Assembly: GCA_017940185.1 (NCBI GenBank)
Contig: JAGAZE010000043.1
Span: 39,944-103,943 of the forward strand
Source of the DNA: Bacteroidaceae bacterium
GTDB lineage: Bacteria > Bacteroidota > Bacteroidia > Bacteroidales > Bacteroidaceae
Direction of reading: 5' to 3'
DNA: 64,000 bases
In this document: positions 51,676-58,689 of the stretch, one piece after another
How positions within the stretch are numbered: the first letter of the stretch is position 1
How the letters are laid out: each line of letters begins with the position of its first letter
The notes under the pieces: generated by a model
What the model was told of the DNA's origin: nothing
The model's database searches: none
The model's input: the letters and a program-made list of their open reading frames with translations, nothing else
Program-made: the position numbers and the translations under genes

Positions 51676-53019
51676 ATGAAACAAAAACGCTACCTGCTTA
51701 CTGAACAAGAGTTACCCACTGCCTGGTACAACATCCAGGCCGACATGCCTGTGAAGCCCCTGCCCCTCATCCATCCTACCACGCATGAGCCCCTGTCGGT
51801 CGACGACCTGGCACAGATATTCCCCCGTGAGTGCTGTGTGCAGGAGTTGGACACGCAACACGCCTGGATACCTATTCCCGATGCCGTAGCCGACAAGTAC
51901 CGCTACTACCGTTCCACCCCCTTGGTACGCGCCTATGCCTTGGAAGAGGCTTTGCACACCCCGGCACACATCTACTTCAAGAATGAGTCGGTCAACCCGC
52001 TCGGCTCCCATAAGGTGAACTCCGCCTTGGCGCAGTGCTATTATGCCAAGGAGGAAGGCACCACGAATGTCACCACGGAGACGGGTGCCGGTCAGTGGGG
52101 GGCAGCGTTGAGCTATGCCGCCACGGTGTTCGGGTTGGAAGCTGCAGTCTATCAGGTGAAGGTGTCGATGCGCCAGAAGCCCTATCGTTCCAGCATCATG
52201 CGCACGTTTGGTGCGGCCGTAACAGGGTCGCCCTCCATGTCGACGCGTGCCGGTAAGGACATCATCACGCGCGATGCCCATCACCCGGGTTCATTGGCAA
52301 CGGCCATCAGCGAGGCGGTAGAGCTGGCACAGACCACGCCAGGATGCAAGTACACTCTGGGATCGGTGCTCAACCATGTGGCTTTGCACCAGACCGTCAT
52401 CGGTCTGGAGGCAGAGAAACAGATGGCGTTGGCAGGCGAATATCCCGATGTAGTGGTGGCCTGTTTCGGTGGCGGCAGCAATTTCGGCGGCCTGGCATTC
52501 CCGTTCATGCGTCACAATATTCTCGAGGGGCGCACTACCGAGTACATCGCGGCCGAGCCTGCCAGCTGCCCGAAACTCACGCGGGGACAGTTCCGTTACG
52601 ACTTTGGCGATGAGGCGGGTTACACGCCCTTGCTGCCGATGTACACCTTGGGTCACACCTTCAAGCCCGCCAATATCCATGCCGGTGGACTGCGCTACCA
52701 TGGTGCAGGCGTCATCGTCTCACAACTGCTGAAGGATGGGCTGATGCATGGCGTCGACATCCCACAGCTGAAGAGTTTCGAGGCAGCCCTGCTCTTTGCA
52801 CGCACAGAGGGTATCATCCCGGCACCCGAGTCGTCGCATGCCATCGCGGCCGTCGCCGACATCGCAAGACAATGCCGCCAGACGGGAGAGGAGAAAGTGA
52901 TATTGTTCACCCTTTCCGGCCATGGACTGCTTGACATGACAGCGTATGAGCAATACCTCAACGGCGACCTTATCGACTACACGCTGAGCGATGAAGAAAT
53001 AGCCCTCACATTGAAATAG
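51676..53019 (+). CDS. trpB: Tryptophan synthase beta chain, type 2
   Basis: 447 residues, PLP-dependent. PLP lysine in FKNESVNPLGSHKVNSALAQ; TETGAGQWGAALSYAATVFG and CFGGGSNFGGLAFPF match the TrpB2 branch, which is longer than the ordinary TrpB (~400) and works without TrpA. It condenses indole and serine to tryptophan. No trpA or other trp gene is near. With tryptophanase at 32 kb it may act to recycle indole. ATG 51676 chosen by alignment to the family. Confidence 0.88.
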   Translation: MKQKRYLLTEQELPTAWYNIQADMPVKPLPLIHPTTHEPLSVDDLAQIFPRECCVQELDTQHAWIPIPDAVADKYRYYRSTPLVRAYALEEALHTPAHIYFKNESVNPLGSHKVNSALAQCYYAKEEGTTNVTTETGAGQWGAALSYAATVFGLEAAVYQVKVSMRQKPYRSSIMRTFGAAVTGSPSMSTRAGKDIITRDAHHPGSLATAISEAVELAQTTPGCKYTLGSVLNHVALHQTVIGLEAEKQMALAGEYPDVVVACFGGGSNFGGLAFPFMRHNILEGRTTEYIAAEPASCPKLTRGQFRYDFGDEAGYTPLLPMYTLGHTFKPANIHAGGLRYHGAGVIVSQLLKDGLMHGVDIPQLKSFEAALLFARTEGIIPAPESSHAIAAVADIARQCRQTGEEKVILFTLSGHGLLDMTAYEQYLNGDLIDYTLSDEEIALTLK

Positions 53020-53112
53020 CCATACCCCCCTTACGCTGGAATGACAATCCCCTCTCCCATTAGTAACCCAGCTGTGCTGAACAGTGCGAAGCACTCAAAA
53101 CATAATCTCCCC

Positions 53113-53619
53113 ATGTCTTACTGTCCCGATTGCGGTACTGCTCTTGTTGAGCGTCCGCTGCCTGGCGAGGGTCTGGTGCCCTGGTGTCCGCGCTGCGAGG
53201 CGTGGCATTTTCCTTTGTATAATGTGGCTGTGAGCATGCTCGTGGTGCGCGAGACCGACGGGCGCATCCTTCTGGTGAAGCAGTATGGTCGGCCTTCGTA
53301 TATTCTCGTGGCGGGCTATGTCAACCGCGGCGAGGCGCTGGAGCATGCCGTGGCGCGCGAGGTGCTGGAAGAGACGGGCATGACGGTGAGCCGCTTGTGC
53401 TACAACCGCTCGCAGTTCTTCGCGCCCAGCAATACGCTGATGTGCAACTTCACCGCCTGGGTGTCCGATGCCGACGACTATGCGCCCAACGAAGAGATTG
53501 ACGAGGGTTGCTGGTTCACACCTGACGAGGCACGCGCACACATTCGCTCCGGCAGTCTGGCGCAGCATTTCCTCAACGCCGCCCTCGATGCAGGACTCGG
53601 GAATGCACCAGCCGATTAG
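53113..53619 (+). CDS. NUDIX hydrolase with zinc ribbon
   Basis: 168 residues. A CxxC...CxxC zinc ribbon (CPDCGTALVERP, then WCPRCEAWHFP) is followed by the NUDIX box GYVNRGEALEHAVAREVLEE. This layout is like NADH pyrophosphatase (NudC), but the protein lacks the N-terminal domain of that enzyme. ATG 53113 chosen because the preceding in-frame residues look unrelated. Confidence 0.88.
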   Translation: MSYCPDCGTALVERPLPGEGLVPWCPRCEAWHFPLYNVAVSMLVVRETDGRILLVKQYGRPSYILVAGYVNRGEALEHAVAREVLEETGMTVSRLCYNRSQFFAPSNTLMCNFTAWVSDADDYAPNEEIDEGCWFTPDEARAHIRSGSLAQHFLNAALDAGLGNAPAD

Positions 53620-53698
53620 TGCCTCCGCCATTCCGTTTCAATGGGAGGTGGGTATTACCAGCTGATTGGTGAAACAGGCTATCCGGTATTACCTTCTG

Positions 53699-54022
53699 TC
53701 ACGACAGCAGTTTCAGTCCTATCACCGAAGCGATGAGCGTGGTGATGAAGAAGAGTCGCCAGAAGGTGGCCGGCTCGTGAAACACTGCGATGCCCATCAC
53801 CACTGTCCCCACGGCACCTATGCCCGTCCACACGGGGTAAGCCGTTCCGAGAGGCAGTGTCTGTGTGGCTTTGGCCAGCAGATACATACTCAGGCAGGTG
53901 AAGGCTGCAAAGCCCCCCATCCATGCCCACCATGCAGTGCCTTCGCACCCTTTGGCACGTCCAAGACAAAAGGTGAATCCCACCTCGCACAGTCCCGCAA
54001 TGATTAAGATAATCCAGTTCAT
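53699..54022 (-). CDS. SMR-family small multidrug/guanidinium exporter
   Basis: 107 residues with four membrane helices. Conserved essential Glu in LIIAGLCEVGFTFCLGRAKG and the GTAYPVWTGIGAVGTVVMGI helix, as in SugE/Gdx and EmrE. Proton-coupled antiporter acting as a dimer. The ATG at 54022 is the family start; a GTG-started longer frame covers the promoter (TACCTTTG on minus near 54084-54091). Confidence 0.92.
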   Translation of the reverse strand: MNWIILIIAGLCEVGFTFCLGRAKGCEGTAWWAWMGGFAAFTCLSMYLLAKATQTLPLGTAYPVWTGIGAVGTVVMGIAVFHEPATFWRLFFITTLIASVIGLKLLS

Positions 54023-54178
54023 AATGAGAGAGTGCCTTTTCCGAGGGCTGCAGCACTGCGCCGGCGTCTCCTGCCAAGGCGCCGCAAAGGTAAGAAAAAG
54101 AGACAATAATACGATATGCAGCCCTTCCTGAACAAGGCAGGCAATAGTGTGCGTAGACACATGTTCAGAAGAATTCTA

Positions 54179-54484
54179 TCAAAGAAGGCTTAATGTTTGT
54201 CTTGAGCCGACTTCCTCTGCGGTGTAAAGCATGGCAGGTGTGCCTTTCATCATTGCAGTTGGCATGTGTTTGCTGTCACAATAGACGATACCTACATTGT
54301 TGGCAACGAGCTGGATGATGAGAGGAACGGTAAGTTTGGCAGAATGGTGGTCTATCATAATCATCTTTATATCCTCTATGGGTCGCAATGCAACTTCGCC
54401 TGTTCTACTGTCAGTTATCACCATCATGCCACCCCGTAAGGATAGTTCTTTTGCAGATTCAATTACAATAACTTGCTTTGCCAT
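54179..54484 (-). pseudogene. cas1: Truncated cas1 (N-terminal domain only)
   Basis: 101 codons. Residues ~12-80 read like the beta-sandwich N-domain of Cas1 of type II systems: GGMMVITDSRTGEVALRP, IEDIKMIMIDHHSAKLTVPL and IVYCDSKHMPTAMM match the usual IEDI..(V/I)DH...(T/L)...L..NNV.(I/V).CD..HMP pattern. The catalytic helical domain (Glu, His, Asp) is missing, and after MPTAMM about 20 unrelated residues lead to a stop. Not a working integrase. It has its own -7 element (54493-54500) only a few bases before the ATG. It diverges from the repeats that begin 117 bp away. No cas2 or cas9 in the window. Confidence 0.75.
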
Positions 54485-54492
54485 TTTTAACG

Positions 54493-54500
54493 CAAAGGTA
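54493..54500 (-). promoter_or_regulatory. -7 promoter element for the cas1 fragment
   Basis: TACCTTTG on the minus strand, ending about 8 bp before the ATG, so the transcript would be nearly leaderless. Confidence 0.6.
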
Positions 54501-54548
54501 GAGAAAAAGGTAACACCCCAGTCGCTATAAATATAATGTCTGTTTTTT

Positions 54549-54578
54549 TTTGCAACTATTGTCGAATAACTACCTTTG
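54549..54578 (+). promoter_or_regulatory. Promoter reading into the repeat array
   Basis: TTTG at 54549-54552 and TACCTTTG at 54571-54578, 18 nt apart. Transcription would begin roughly 15-20 nt before the first repeat, as in a CRISPR leader. Confidence 0.65.
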
Positions 54579-54601
54579 CACGAGGAGTTTGAGAAATACG
54601 G

Positions 54602-54636
54602 GTTTGAAACGCCTGTTATGTAAAGTCAATTAAAAC
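54602..54636 (+). repeat. CRISPR-like repeat 1
   Basis: Begins GTTTGAAACGCCTGTTATGT and ends GTCAATTAAAAC. Confidence 0.9.
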
Positions 54637-54641
54637 CTTCG

Positions 54642-54649
54642 TACCTTTG
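54642..54649 (+). promoter_or_regulatory. -7 element between repeat 1 and the 66-residue ORF
   Basis: TACCTTTG only 4 bp before the ATG at 54654, predicting a leaderless transcript. Confidence 0.5.
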
Positions 54650-54653
54650 TGGC

Positions 54654-54854
54654 ATGAAAGAAGAACTGACAACAAAAATGCACTCCGAGTTTTCTGTTTC
54701 TGAAGAAACTGAAATGAGACTACGCGCTGGCAATATTTGGAATAATTTCAAAGACGCGCCAAAGAGTGATCAGCTCCGTTTATGTAAAGTATATGGAATA
54801 ACATGGGAGCAGGCTATGAAATATAAGACCTTTTGGCTATCACTTTCCAAATAA
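54654..54854 (+). CDS. Small hypothetical protein in the first repeat interval
   Basis: 66 residues, not recognised. Charged N-terminus (MKEELTTKMHSEFSVSEETE), then a segment with conserved-looking aromatics (GNIWNNFKDAPKSDQLRLCK, VYGITWEQAMKYKTFWLSL). No signal peptide. It starts 17 bp after repeat 1 and has a -7 element right before it. The rest of the interval (54855-54943) shows nothing. Confidence 0.5.
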   Translation: MKEELTTKMHSEFSVSEETEMRLRAGNIWNNFKDAPKSDQLRLCKVYGITWEQAMKYKTFWLSLSK

Positions 54855-54943
54855 ATATTCTATGAAGGTTTGGGATTTCGCCTTGTCTTTGATGTTCAAT
54901 TCTCCAAACCATTTCGCACCCCTCATATATTCTTTTGCCCCTT

Positions 54944-54978
54944 GTTTGAAACGCCTGTTATGTAAAGTCAATTAAAAC
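54944..54978 (+). repeat. CRISPR-like repeat 2
   Basis: Identical to repeat 1 over all 35 bp. Its inner end supplies the stop codon (TAA on minus) of the phage fragment that follows. Confidence 0.9.
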
Positions 54979-55404
54979 GTGGGGTGCCATTTTTGCAGTC
55001 CCCTGTTCTGGAAGCCCCCTTTGCGGAAGTTCTGCTGGTAGTGGTCTTTTGCCATACGTCCTACGATGACCGGCAGCCGACGGCGCATGAGCTGTTCTAT
55101 TTGCGTCCGGTGTGCAGCGAGTTCGTTTGCGAATTGTTTCACATTCATGTTTGTTGTTACTTTTTTTTGTGGCATGGTGGTGTAGAGCGCTTTGTCGCGG
55201 TAGTAGTCTAATGTGCCTTTGATGGTCTTTTGCTTGATGAGCTCGTATGCGCTGCATGGTGGTGATGACTGGCTTGCCGTTGATGTTGAGGATGATTACT
55301 TTGCAGCGCAGTTGATTTGCGAGCTTGTCGGCGTGTGTGACGGCGTGTGTGACGGCACGCTTCATGCGGATGTTGAAAATCCATGTTTTGATTTTTTCTT
55401 TCAT
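54972..55404 (-). pseudogene. Mu-like phage fragment: small conserved gene plus virion-morphogenesis protein remnant
   Basis: Two phage-type pieces. The last 67 codons (from 55175) read MNVKQFANELAAHRTQIEQL, RRRLPVIVGRMAKDHYQQNF and FRKGGFQNRGLQKW, the N-terminus of a Mu G-like virion morphogenesis protein, cut off where repeat 2 begins (stop inside the repeat). Upstream, the 5' part (WIFNIRMKRAVTHAVTHADK, then VIILNINGKPVITTM) resembles a small gene that often precedes it. Its frame breaks near 55257: the continuation ELIKQKTIKGTLDYYRDKAL lies in another frame. An 8-A run (near 55161-55168) also fuses the two; one A fewer would create a stop. Confidence 0.65.
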
Positions 55405-55579
55405 ATTTTTTTTGTGTTTTGAAAATTATTGTTATCTTTGCAGTGTCCCTTTGGGTGCGACATTAAGTTCTGTCTCGGAACAGCACTCTGGGGACATTTT
55501 TTATTCTTCCATAATAGAGTAGAATTGTTCTTTACCAAATGTCATTCTTTCCAATTTTACAAGGAACTTTCTGCCATTA

Positions 55580-55614
55580 GTTTGAAACGCCTGTTATGTA
55601 AAGTCAATTAAAAC
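55580..55614 (+). repeat. CRISPR-like repeat 3
   Basis: Identical to repeats 1 and 2. Confidence 0.9.
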
Positions 55615-55626
55615 ATAAAGTGACGT

Positions 55627-56097
55627 ATGAAAAAAAATACATTAACGTTGTTGTTGGCATTATTTATAAGTAATGTTTATGCCCAAATAAATACAAATAT
55701 ACTCGGATGTAAGTTAGGAGTGTCAAGTAAAGCTACAGTTGAGCGAGTATTAAAGTCCAAAGGACTAAACATAGAAAAGAGTAATGCAATCGATTTGTTA
55801 GAAGGTGTTACTTTCTATGACATTAAAGATGGTGTTTCTTTTGGAGGTATTATTTGGGATGATGCAAGAATACGTTTTATTAATGGAAAATTTGCTTCGA
55901 TTATATTTTCAAAAGTAGCTTCAAGAGAAACATATAATAAAATATTCGCTTCTTTGAAAAAGAAATATGCGAGGTATCTTATTTCAGCAGATTATCCTGC
56001 GCCCTTTTTTCAAGATAATAATACCGAAATAATTATGATGCACGGAGATAAGCTTTCACTATCATATGGGTGCAGAAAATTTTTCGATGACGAATAG
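55627..56097 (+). CDS. Exported low-GC hypothetical protein in the third repeat interval
   Basis: 156 residues. Signal peptide MKKNTLTLLLALFISNVYAQ, then a single ~135-residue domain with NTNILGCKLGVSSKATVERV, GVSFGGIIWDDARIRFINGK and FASIIFSKVASRETYNK. Related-looking small exported proteins occur in Bacteroidetes accessory regions; function unknown. It is strikingly AT-rich compared with the 53-kb side. The start lies 12 bp after repeat 3, and the last base of its TAG stop is the first base of repeat 4, so it fills its interval exactly. Confidence 0.7.
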   Translation: MKKNTLTLLLALFISNVYAQINTNILGCKLGVSSKATVERVLKSKGLNIEKSNAIDLLEGVTFYDIKDGVSFGGIIWDDARIRFINGKFASIIFSKVASRETYNKIFASLKKKYARYLISADYPAPFFQDNNTEIIMMHGDKLSLSYGCRKFFDDE

Positions 56098-56130
56098 TTT
56101 GAAACACCTGTTATTAAAGTCAATTAAAAC
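56097..56130 (+). repeat. CRISPR-like repeat 4 (variant)
   Basis: GTTTGAAACACCTGTTATTA then AAGTCAATTAAAAC: one G-to-A change and one base lost. Terminal-repeat degeneration like this is usual at the leader-distal end of CRISPR arrays. Confidence 0.85.
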
Positions 56131-56167
56131 GTCATAGTCGATATCTTATTGTTACTGATTCTACTGA

Positions 56168-56200
56168 AAAGGTGGTTAATCGTAACCGACAAACCACCTC
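56168..56200 (-). terminator. Terminator after the flavodoxin gene
   Basis: On the minus strand, stem AGGTGGTTT/AAACCACCT with a ~13-nt loop followed by TTTTC, 39 bp past the stop. Confidence 0.65.
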
Positions 56201-56238
56201 ATTACTAAACAAATACTTTATGAAATATTATCCTGTGA

Positions 56239-56733
56239 TTACAATTCAGGAGAGATGGCGGCTATCCATGCCTTGATGCGGGTATCCGTCTTGTCATCCT
56301 CGTTGATGTCATCGAGGGGCAGGCCAATGAACTTACCGTCAATCACGGCCTCAGAGTCATCGAAGGTGTAGTCGTCGGTCTCTACCGAGCCGATGAACTT
56401 GGCACCGCTGTCTTTGATACCGTTGTAGAGTTCGCCCATGCCGCCTACGAAGGTGTCGCTGTATGACGAGCAGTCGCCACAGCCAAAGAGAGCAATAGTC
56501 TTACCCGTCAAGTCAGCACTTTGCAGGGTTTTCAGACCGTCGTACCAGTCATCCTGCAATTCTCCTGCGCCCCATGTCGAGGTACCGAGAATCAGGTTTT
56601 GGTTAGCAGACACGATGTCGGCAGTCAGTTCCTGTACATTCAAGGCCTCACAGCCCAGTTTCGAGGCAATCTTCTCTGCGATAGCCTCGCAGGTCCCCGT
56701 TGAGGAACCATAGATTACAATTGTTGCGTTCAT
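56239..56733 (-). CDS. fldA: Flavodoxin
   Basis: 164 residues, long-chain type. FMN phosphate loop IVIYGSSTGTCEAIAEKIAS, LILGTSTWGAGELQDDWYDG and ALFGCGDCSSYSDTFVGGMG. One-electron carrier that replaces ferredoxin under iron limitation. It follows the DUF2023 gene by 25 bp, a pairing seen in other Bacteroidetes. Confidence 0.95.
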   Translation of the reverse strand: MNATIVIYGSSTGTCEAIAEKIASKLGCEALNVQELTADIVSANQNLILGTSTWGAGELQDDWYDGLKTLQSADLTGKTIALFGCGDCSSYSDTFVGGMGELYNGIKDSGAKFIGSVETDDYTFDDSEAVIDGKFIGLPLDDINEDDKTDTRIKAWIAAISPEL

Positions 56734-56758
56734 TTTGTGATTTATTCAAAAGAAGTTA

Positions 56759-57154
56759 TTAAATACTATTCATACATGCTTCGCACTTCACTTGGCACTT
56801 CCCCTCACACTGACTCTTGCGTTTGCAGTACCTTTCGCACTGTGCACAGAGGTCGTAGCCCAGCATGGCGCCAAGGATGAAATCCTCCTCAGGCGTAAGC
56901 TGGTTCAACGGGCGTGTGACGATGAGCCTGATGGCATCCAGACACTCACGCCGACCGAAATACACGTTAAGGTTCTGTCGTCCGGCAGGCTGCAGCAGAT
57001 AAGGAATACCCTGACTCTCCAGTCGCTGTATGGCTTGTTCACTGTACTTCTTGTTGCAGGTGAACAGCACCATGTGGCGAACACCCTTGCTCAGCTCGTA
57101 GATGTGGTTCATCAACACCTTCATCTCTGTGGGAATCGTCTTTGCTCTCATCAT
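56759..57154 (-). CDS. DUF2023 family protein with C-terminal cysteine cluster
   Basis: 131 residues. The core (MKVLMNHIYELSKGVRHMVL, GIPYLLQPAGRQNLNVYFGR, LTPEEDFILGAMLGYDLCAQ) matches DUF2023. The last ~25 residues hold seven cysteines (CAQCERYCKRKSQ, CEGKCQVKCEAC), possibly for an iron-sulfur cluster or zinc. Gene order with flavodoxin suggests a redox or flavodoxin-maturation role. Start may be at either of two adjacent ATGs, or at residue 12. Confidence 0.8.
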   Translation of the reverse strand: MMRAKTIPTEMKVLMNHIYELSKGVRHMVLFTCNKKYSEQAIQRLESQGIPYLLQPAGRQNLNVYFGRRECLDAIRLIVTRPLNQLTPEEDFILGAMLGYDLCAQCERYCKRKSQCEGKCQVKCEACMNSI

Positions 57155-57406
57155 TTTTCAAATTACGGTGCGAAGGTGCAGCAAACAAACAAGGTGTGCA
57201 ATACCTAAAAATGAGTATTTTCAAAGATTGCACGCCTATGGTGACCAACAAAAGCAGATTAGTAAGAAATAGGTATTGCTAATAATAATAATTGTGCCAA
57301 CCTGTCGTAGTTGTATAGCTTATATTTCGTGATAATGTGATGTCGAGTGGATTCTTTGTCATAAACCTTATCTTATTTCGTATAATGTCTGATAAATTGG
57401 GATTAA

Positions 57407-57442
57407 GCGGACAACATCTGTCATTGTCATGTCAATTAAAAC
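57407..57442 (+). repeat. Degenerate CRISPR-like repeat 5
   Basis: Only the 3' part is clear: CTGTCATTGTCATGTCAATT then AAAAC, compared with CTGTTATGTAAAGTCAATT in repeats 1-3. Same orientation. It overlaps the start of the next ORF. Confidence 0.5.
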
Positions 57443-57623
57443 GGAAAGTTACGAAATAGACAAGCGACTTAAAGCAAACGGCGGCAAACCGCTTAAGATC
57501 CACCGTGAGAGTATCGCGCGGTACGGAAAGAGCGTAGATGTGGATAGAACTCTGCAAGAGTTATCCGAAGAGAAATCGGAAGAACAGAATAGCGCGCTTG
57601 CAAGTATGATGAATGGATTGTAG
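57429..57623 (+). CDS. Small hypothetical protein starting inside repeat 5
   Basis: 64 residues; not recognised. Charged throughout (SYEIDKRLKANGGKPLKIHR, SVDVDRTLQELSEEKSEEQN). The first four codons (MSIK) are the repeat's GTCAATTAAA. Its end overlaps the M24 peptidase fragment by 11 bp in another frame. Could be a fragment of a larger unknown gene. Confidence 0.4.
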   Translation: MSIKTESYEIDKRLKANGGKPLKIHRESIARYGKSVDVDRTLQELSEEKSEEQNSALASMMNGL

Positions 57624-58146
57624 TATGGCGAAGCCTGGGGTGAAATATATGGACGTACACTTTGCCGTCTGCCGCTTGATGACAGAACGACTGAAAGAAC
57701 TCGGACTGATGAAGGGCGATGTTGACGAAGCTGTTGCAGCAGGTGCTCATGCCATGTTCCTGCCTCACGGACTGGGTCACATGATGGGTATGGACGTGCA
57801 CGATATGGAAGGATTGGGACAGATTTATGTCGGCTTCGACGAGGAGATACGACCTAACCTGGAACAGTTCGGTACCAACTGCCTGCGTATGGGTCGCCGC
57901 CTACAGGAGGGCTTCGTCGTTACCGATGAGCCAGGCATCTACTTCATCCCTGCCCTTATCGACGACTGGCGCAAGAGCGGCCACTGTGCGGAGTTCCTGA
58001 ACTTCGGCCTGTTGGAAACCTACAAGGACTTTGGTGGCATCCGTATCGAGGACGATGTGCTCATCACCAAGGATGGCTGCCGTTTCCTCGGAGAAAAACG
58101 AATCCCCTACCACCCGAAAGACGTGGAAGCCTTCATGGCGCAATGA
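57613..58146 (+). pseudogene. 5'-truncated Xaa-Pro aminopeptidase (M24 family)
   Basis: 177 codons corresponding to the C-terminal ~40% of a PepP-type metallopeptidase. Present: HGLGHMMGMDVHDMEGLGQI (metal-ligand His), VVTDEPGIYFIPALIDDWR and GGIRIEDDVLITKDGCRF (two metal-ligand Glu). Missing: the N-terminal domain and the two metal-ligand Asp of the catalytic domain, so it cannot be active. The break is at its 5' side, next to the small ORF and repeat 5. Sequence after the break is otherwise intact, implying recent loss. Confidence 0.85.
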
Positions 58147-58254
58147 GCAGCTCCACAGTAAACCTCTGCTGTGAGGGGGGCTGTAAACACACATTGGGCA
58201 CACCGAAATATCGGTGCGCCCGATGTGTTGTTCGTAATCACGGTGCCGATGCTG

Positions 58255-58653
58255 TCAGTTGCCTATCGGCTTGACATTGTCCCACCACAAGTACCAATTT
58301 AAGAGGCACTCCGTTCCTTCCTTGAATCGGCTGTCATAGACAGTAAAGGTATGATAGGGGGCTCCATTCCATACATACAAATGCCCCATATCAAAAGTCT
58401 TCTTCACAGAATACAGGATCGTTCCATTGCGCTTTACATCAATCGTAATTTCAGCCTTGGTGATTTCACCGGCCATATCGCCATTGTTTGTGAAATACCC
58501 ACGCACTTCACAGAAACCATCTCCCATCTTACCTTCTTTAAAGGTAAATTTAATATCCGCACCGGCAAAAACATTCTGCGACATCATCATCATAAGGCCT
58601 AAAAGACACAACACCATCGTCCGGACAGTCAGTTGTCGGTTGTTTCGTTTCAT
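58255..58653 (-). CDS. Exported protein with FxLYD-like beta domain
   Basis: 132 residues. Signal peptide in residues 13-30 (VLCLLGLMMMMSQNVFAGA), then one beta-rich domain: DIKFTFKEGKMGDGFCEVRG, YFTNNGDMAGEITKAEITID and KRNGTILYSVKKTF. The pattern (growth of a residue, N-N-G-D, K-A-E-I-T) recalls FxLYD-type extracytoplasmic domains, but I am not sure. Last gene of the minus-strand envelope cluster, 36 bp past the CxxCxGxG protein. Confidence 0.65.
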   Translation of the reverse strand: MKRNNRQLTVRTMVLCLLGLMMMMSQNVFAGADIKFTFKEGKMGDGFCEVRGYFTNNGDMAGEITKAEITIDVKRNGTILYSVKKTFDMGHLYVWNGAPYHTFTVYDSRFKEGTECLLNWYLWWDNVKPIGN

Positions 58654-58689
58654 GGTTTTATCCGTTTTTTAAGTTCAACTCTATTTTGA

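Larger units (their letters stand above)
54602..56130 (+). CRISPR. CRISPR-like repeats with gene-sized inserts (degenerate or atypical array)
   Basis: Four direct copies of a 35-bp repeat whose ends are GTTTGAAAC and CAATTAAAAC: 54602-54636, 54944-54978, 55580-55614 (identical) and 56097-56130 (34 bp, two changes). A degenerate fifth ends at 57442. The length, strict orientation and GTTT...AAAC ends are CRISPR-like, and a cas1 fragment and a leader-like promoter lie directly upstream. But the intervals are 307, 601 and 482 bp and carry genes, unlike ordinary spacers. The repeats could be a decayed array, or belong to a different cassette-capture process. Confidence 0.6.

Noticed and set aside
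54602-56130. Integron attC-type cassette array
   Set aside because: The repeats are not palindromic as attC sites are, and no tyrosine integrase gene is present; the CRISPR-like ends and the cas1 fragment fit better.
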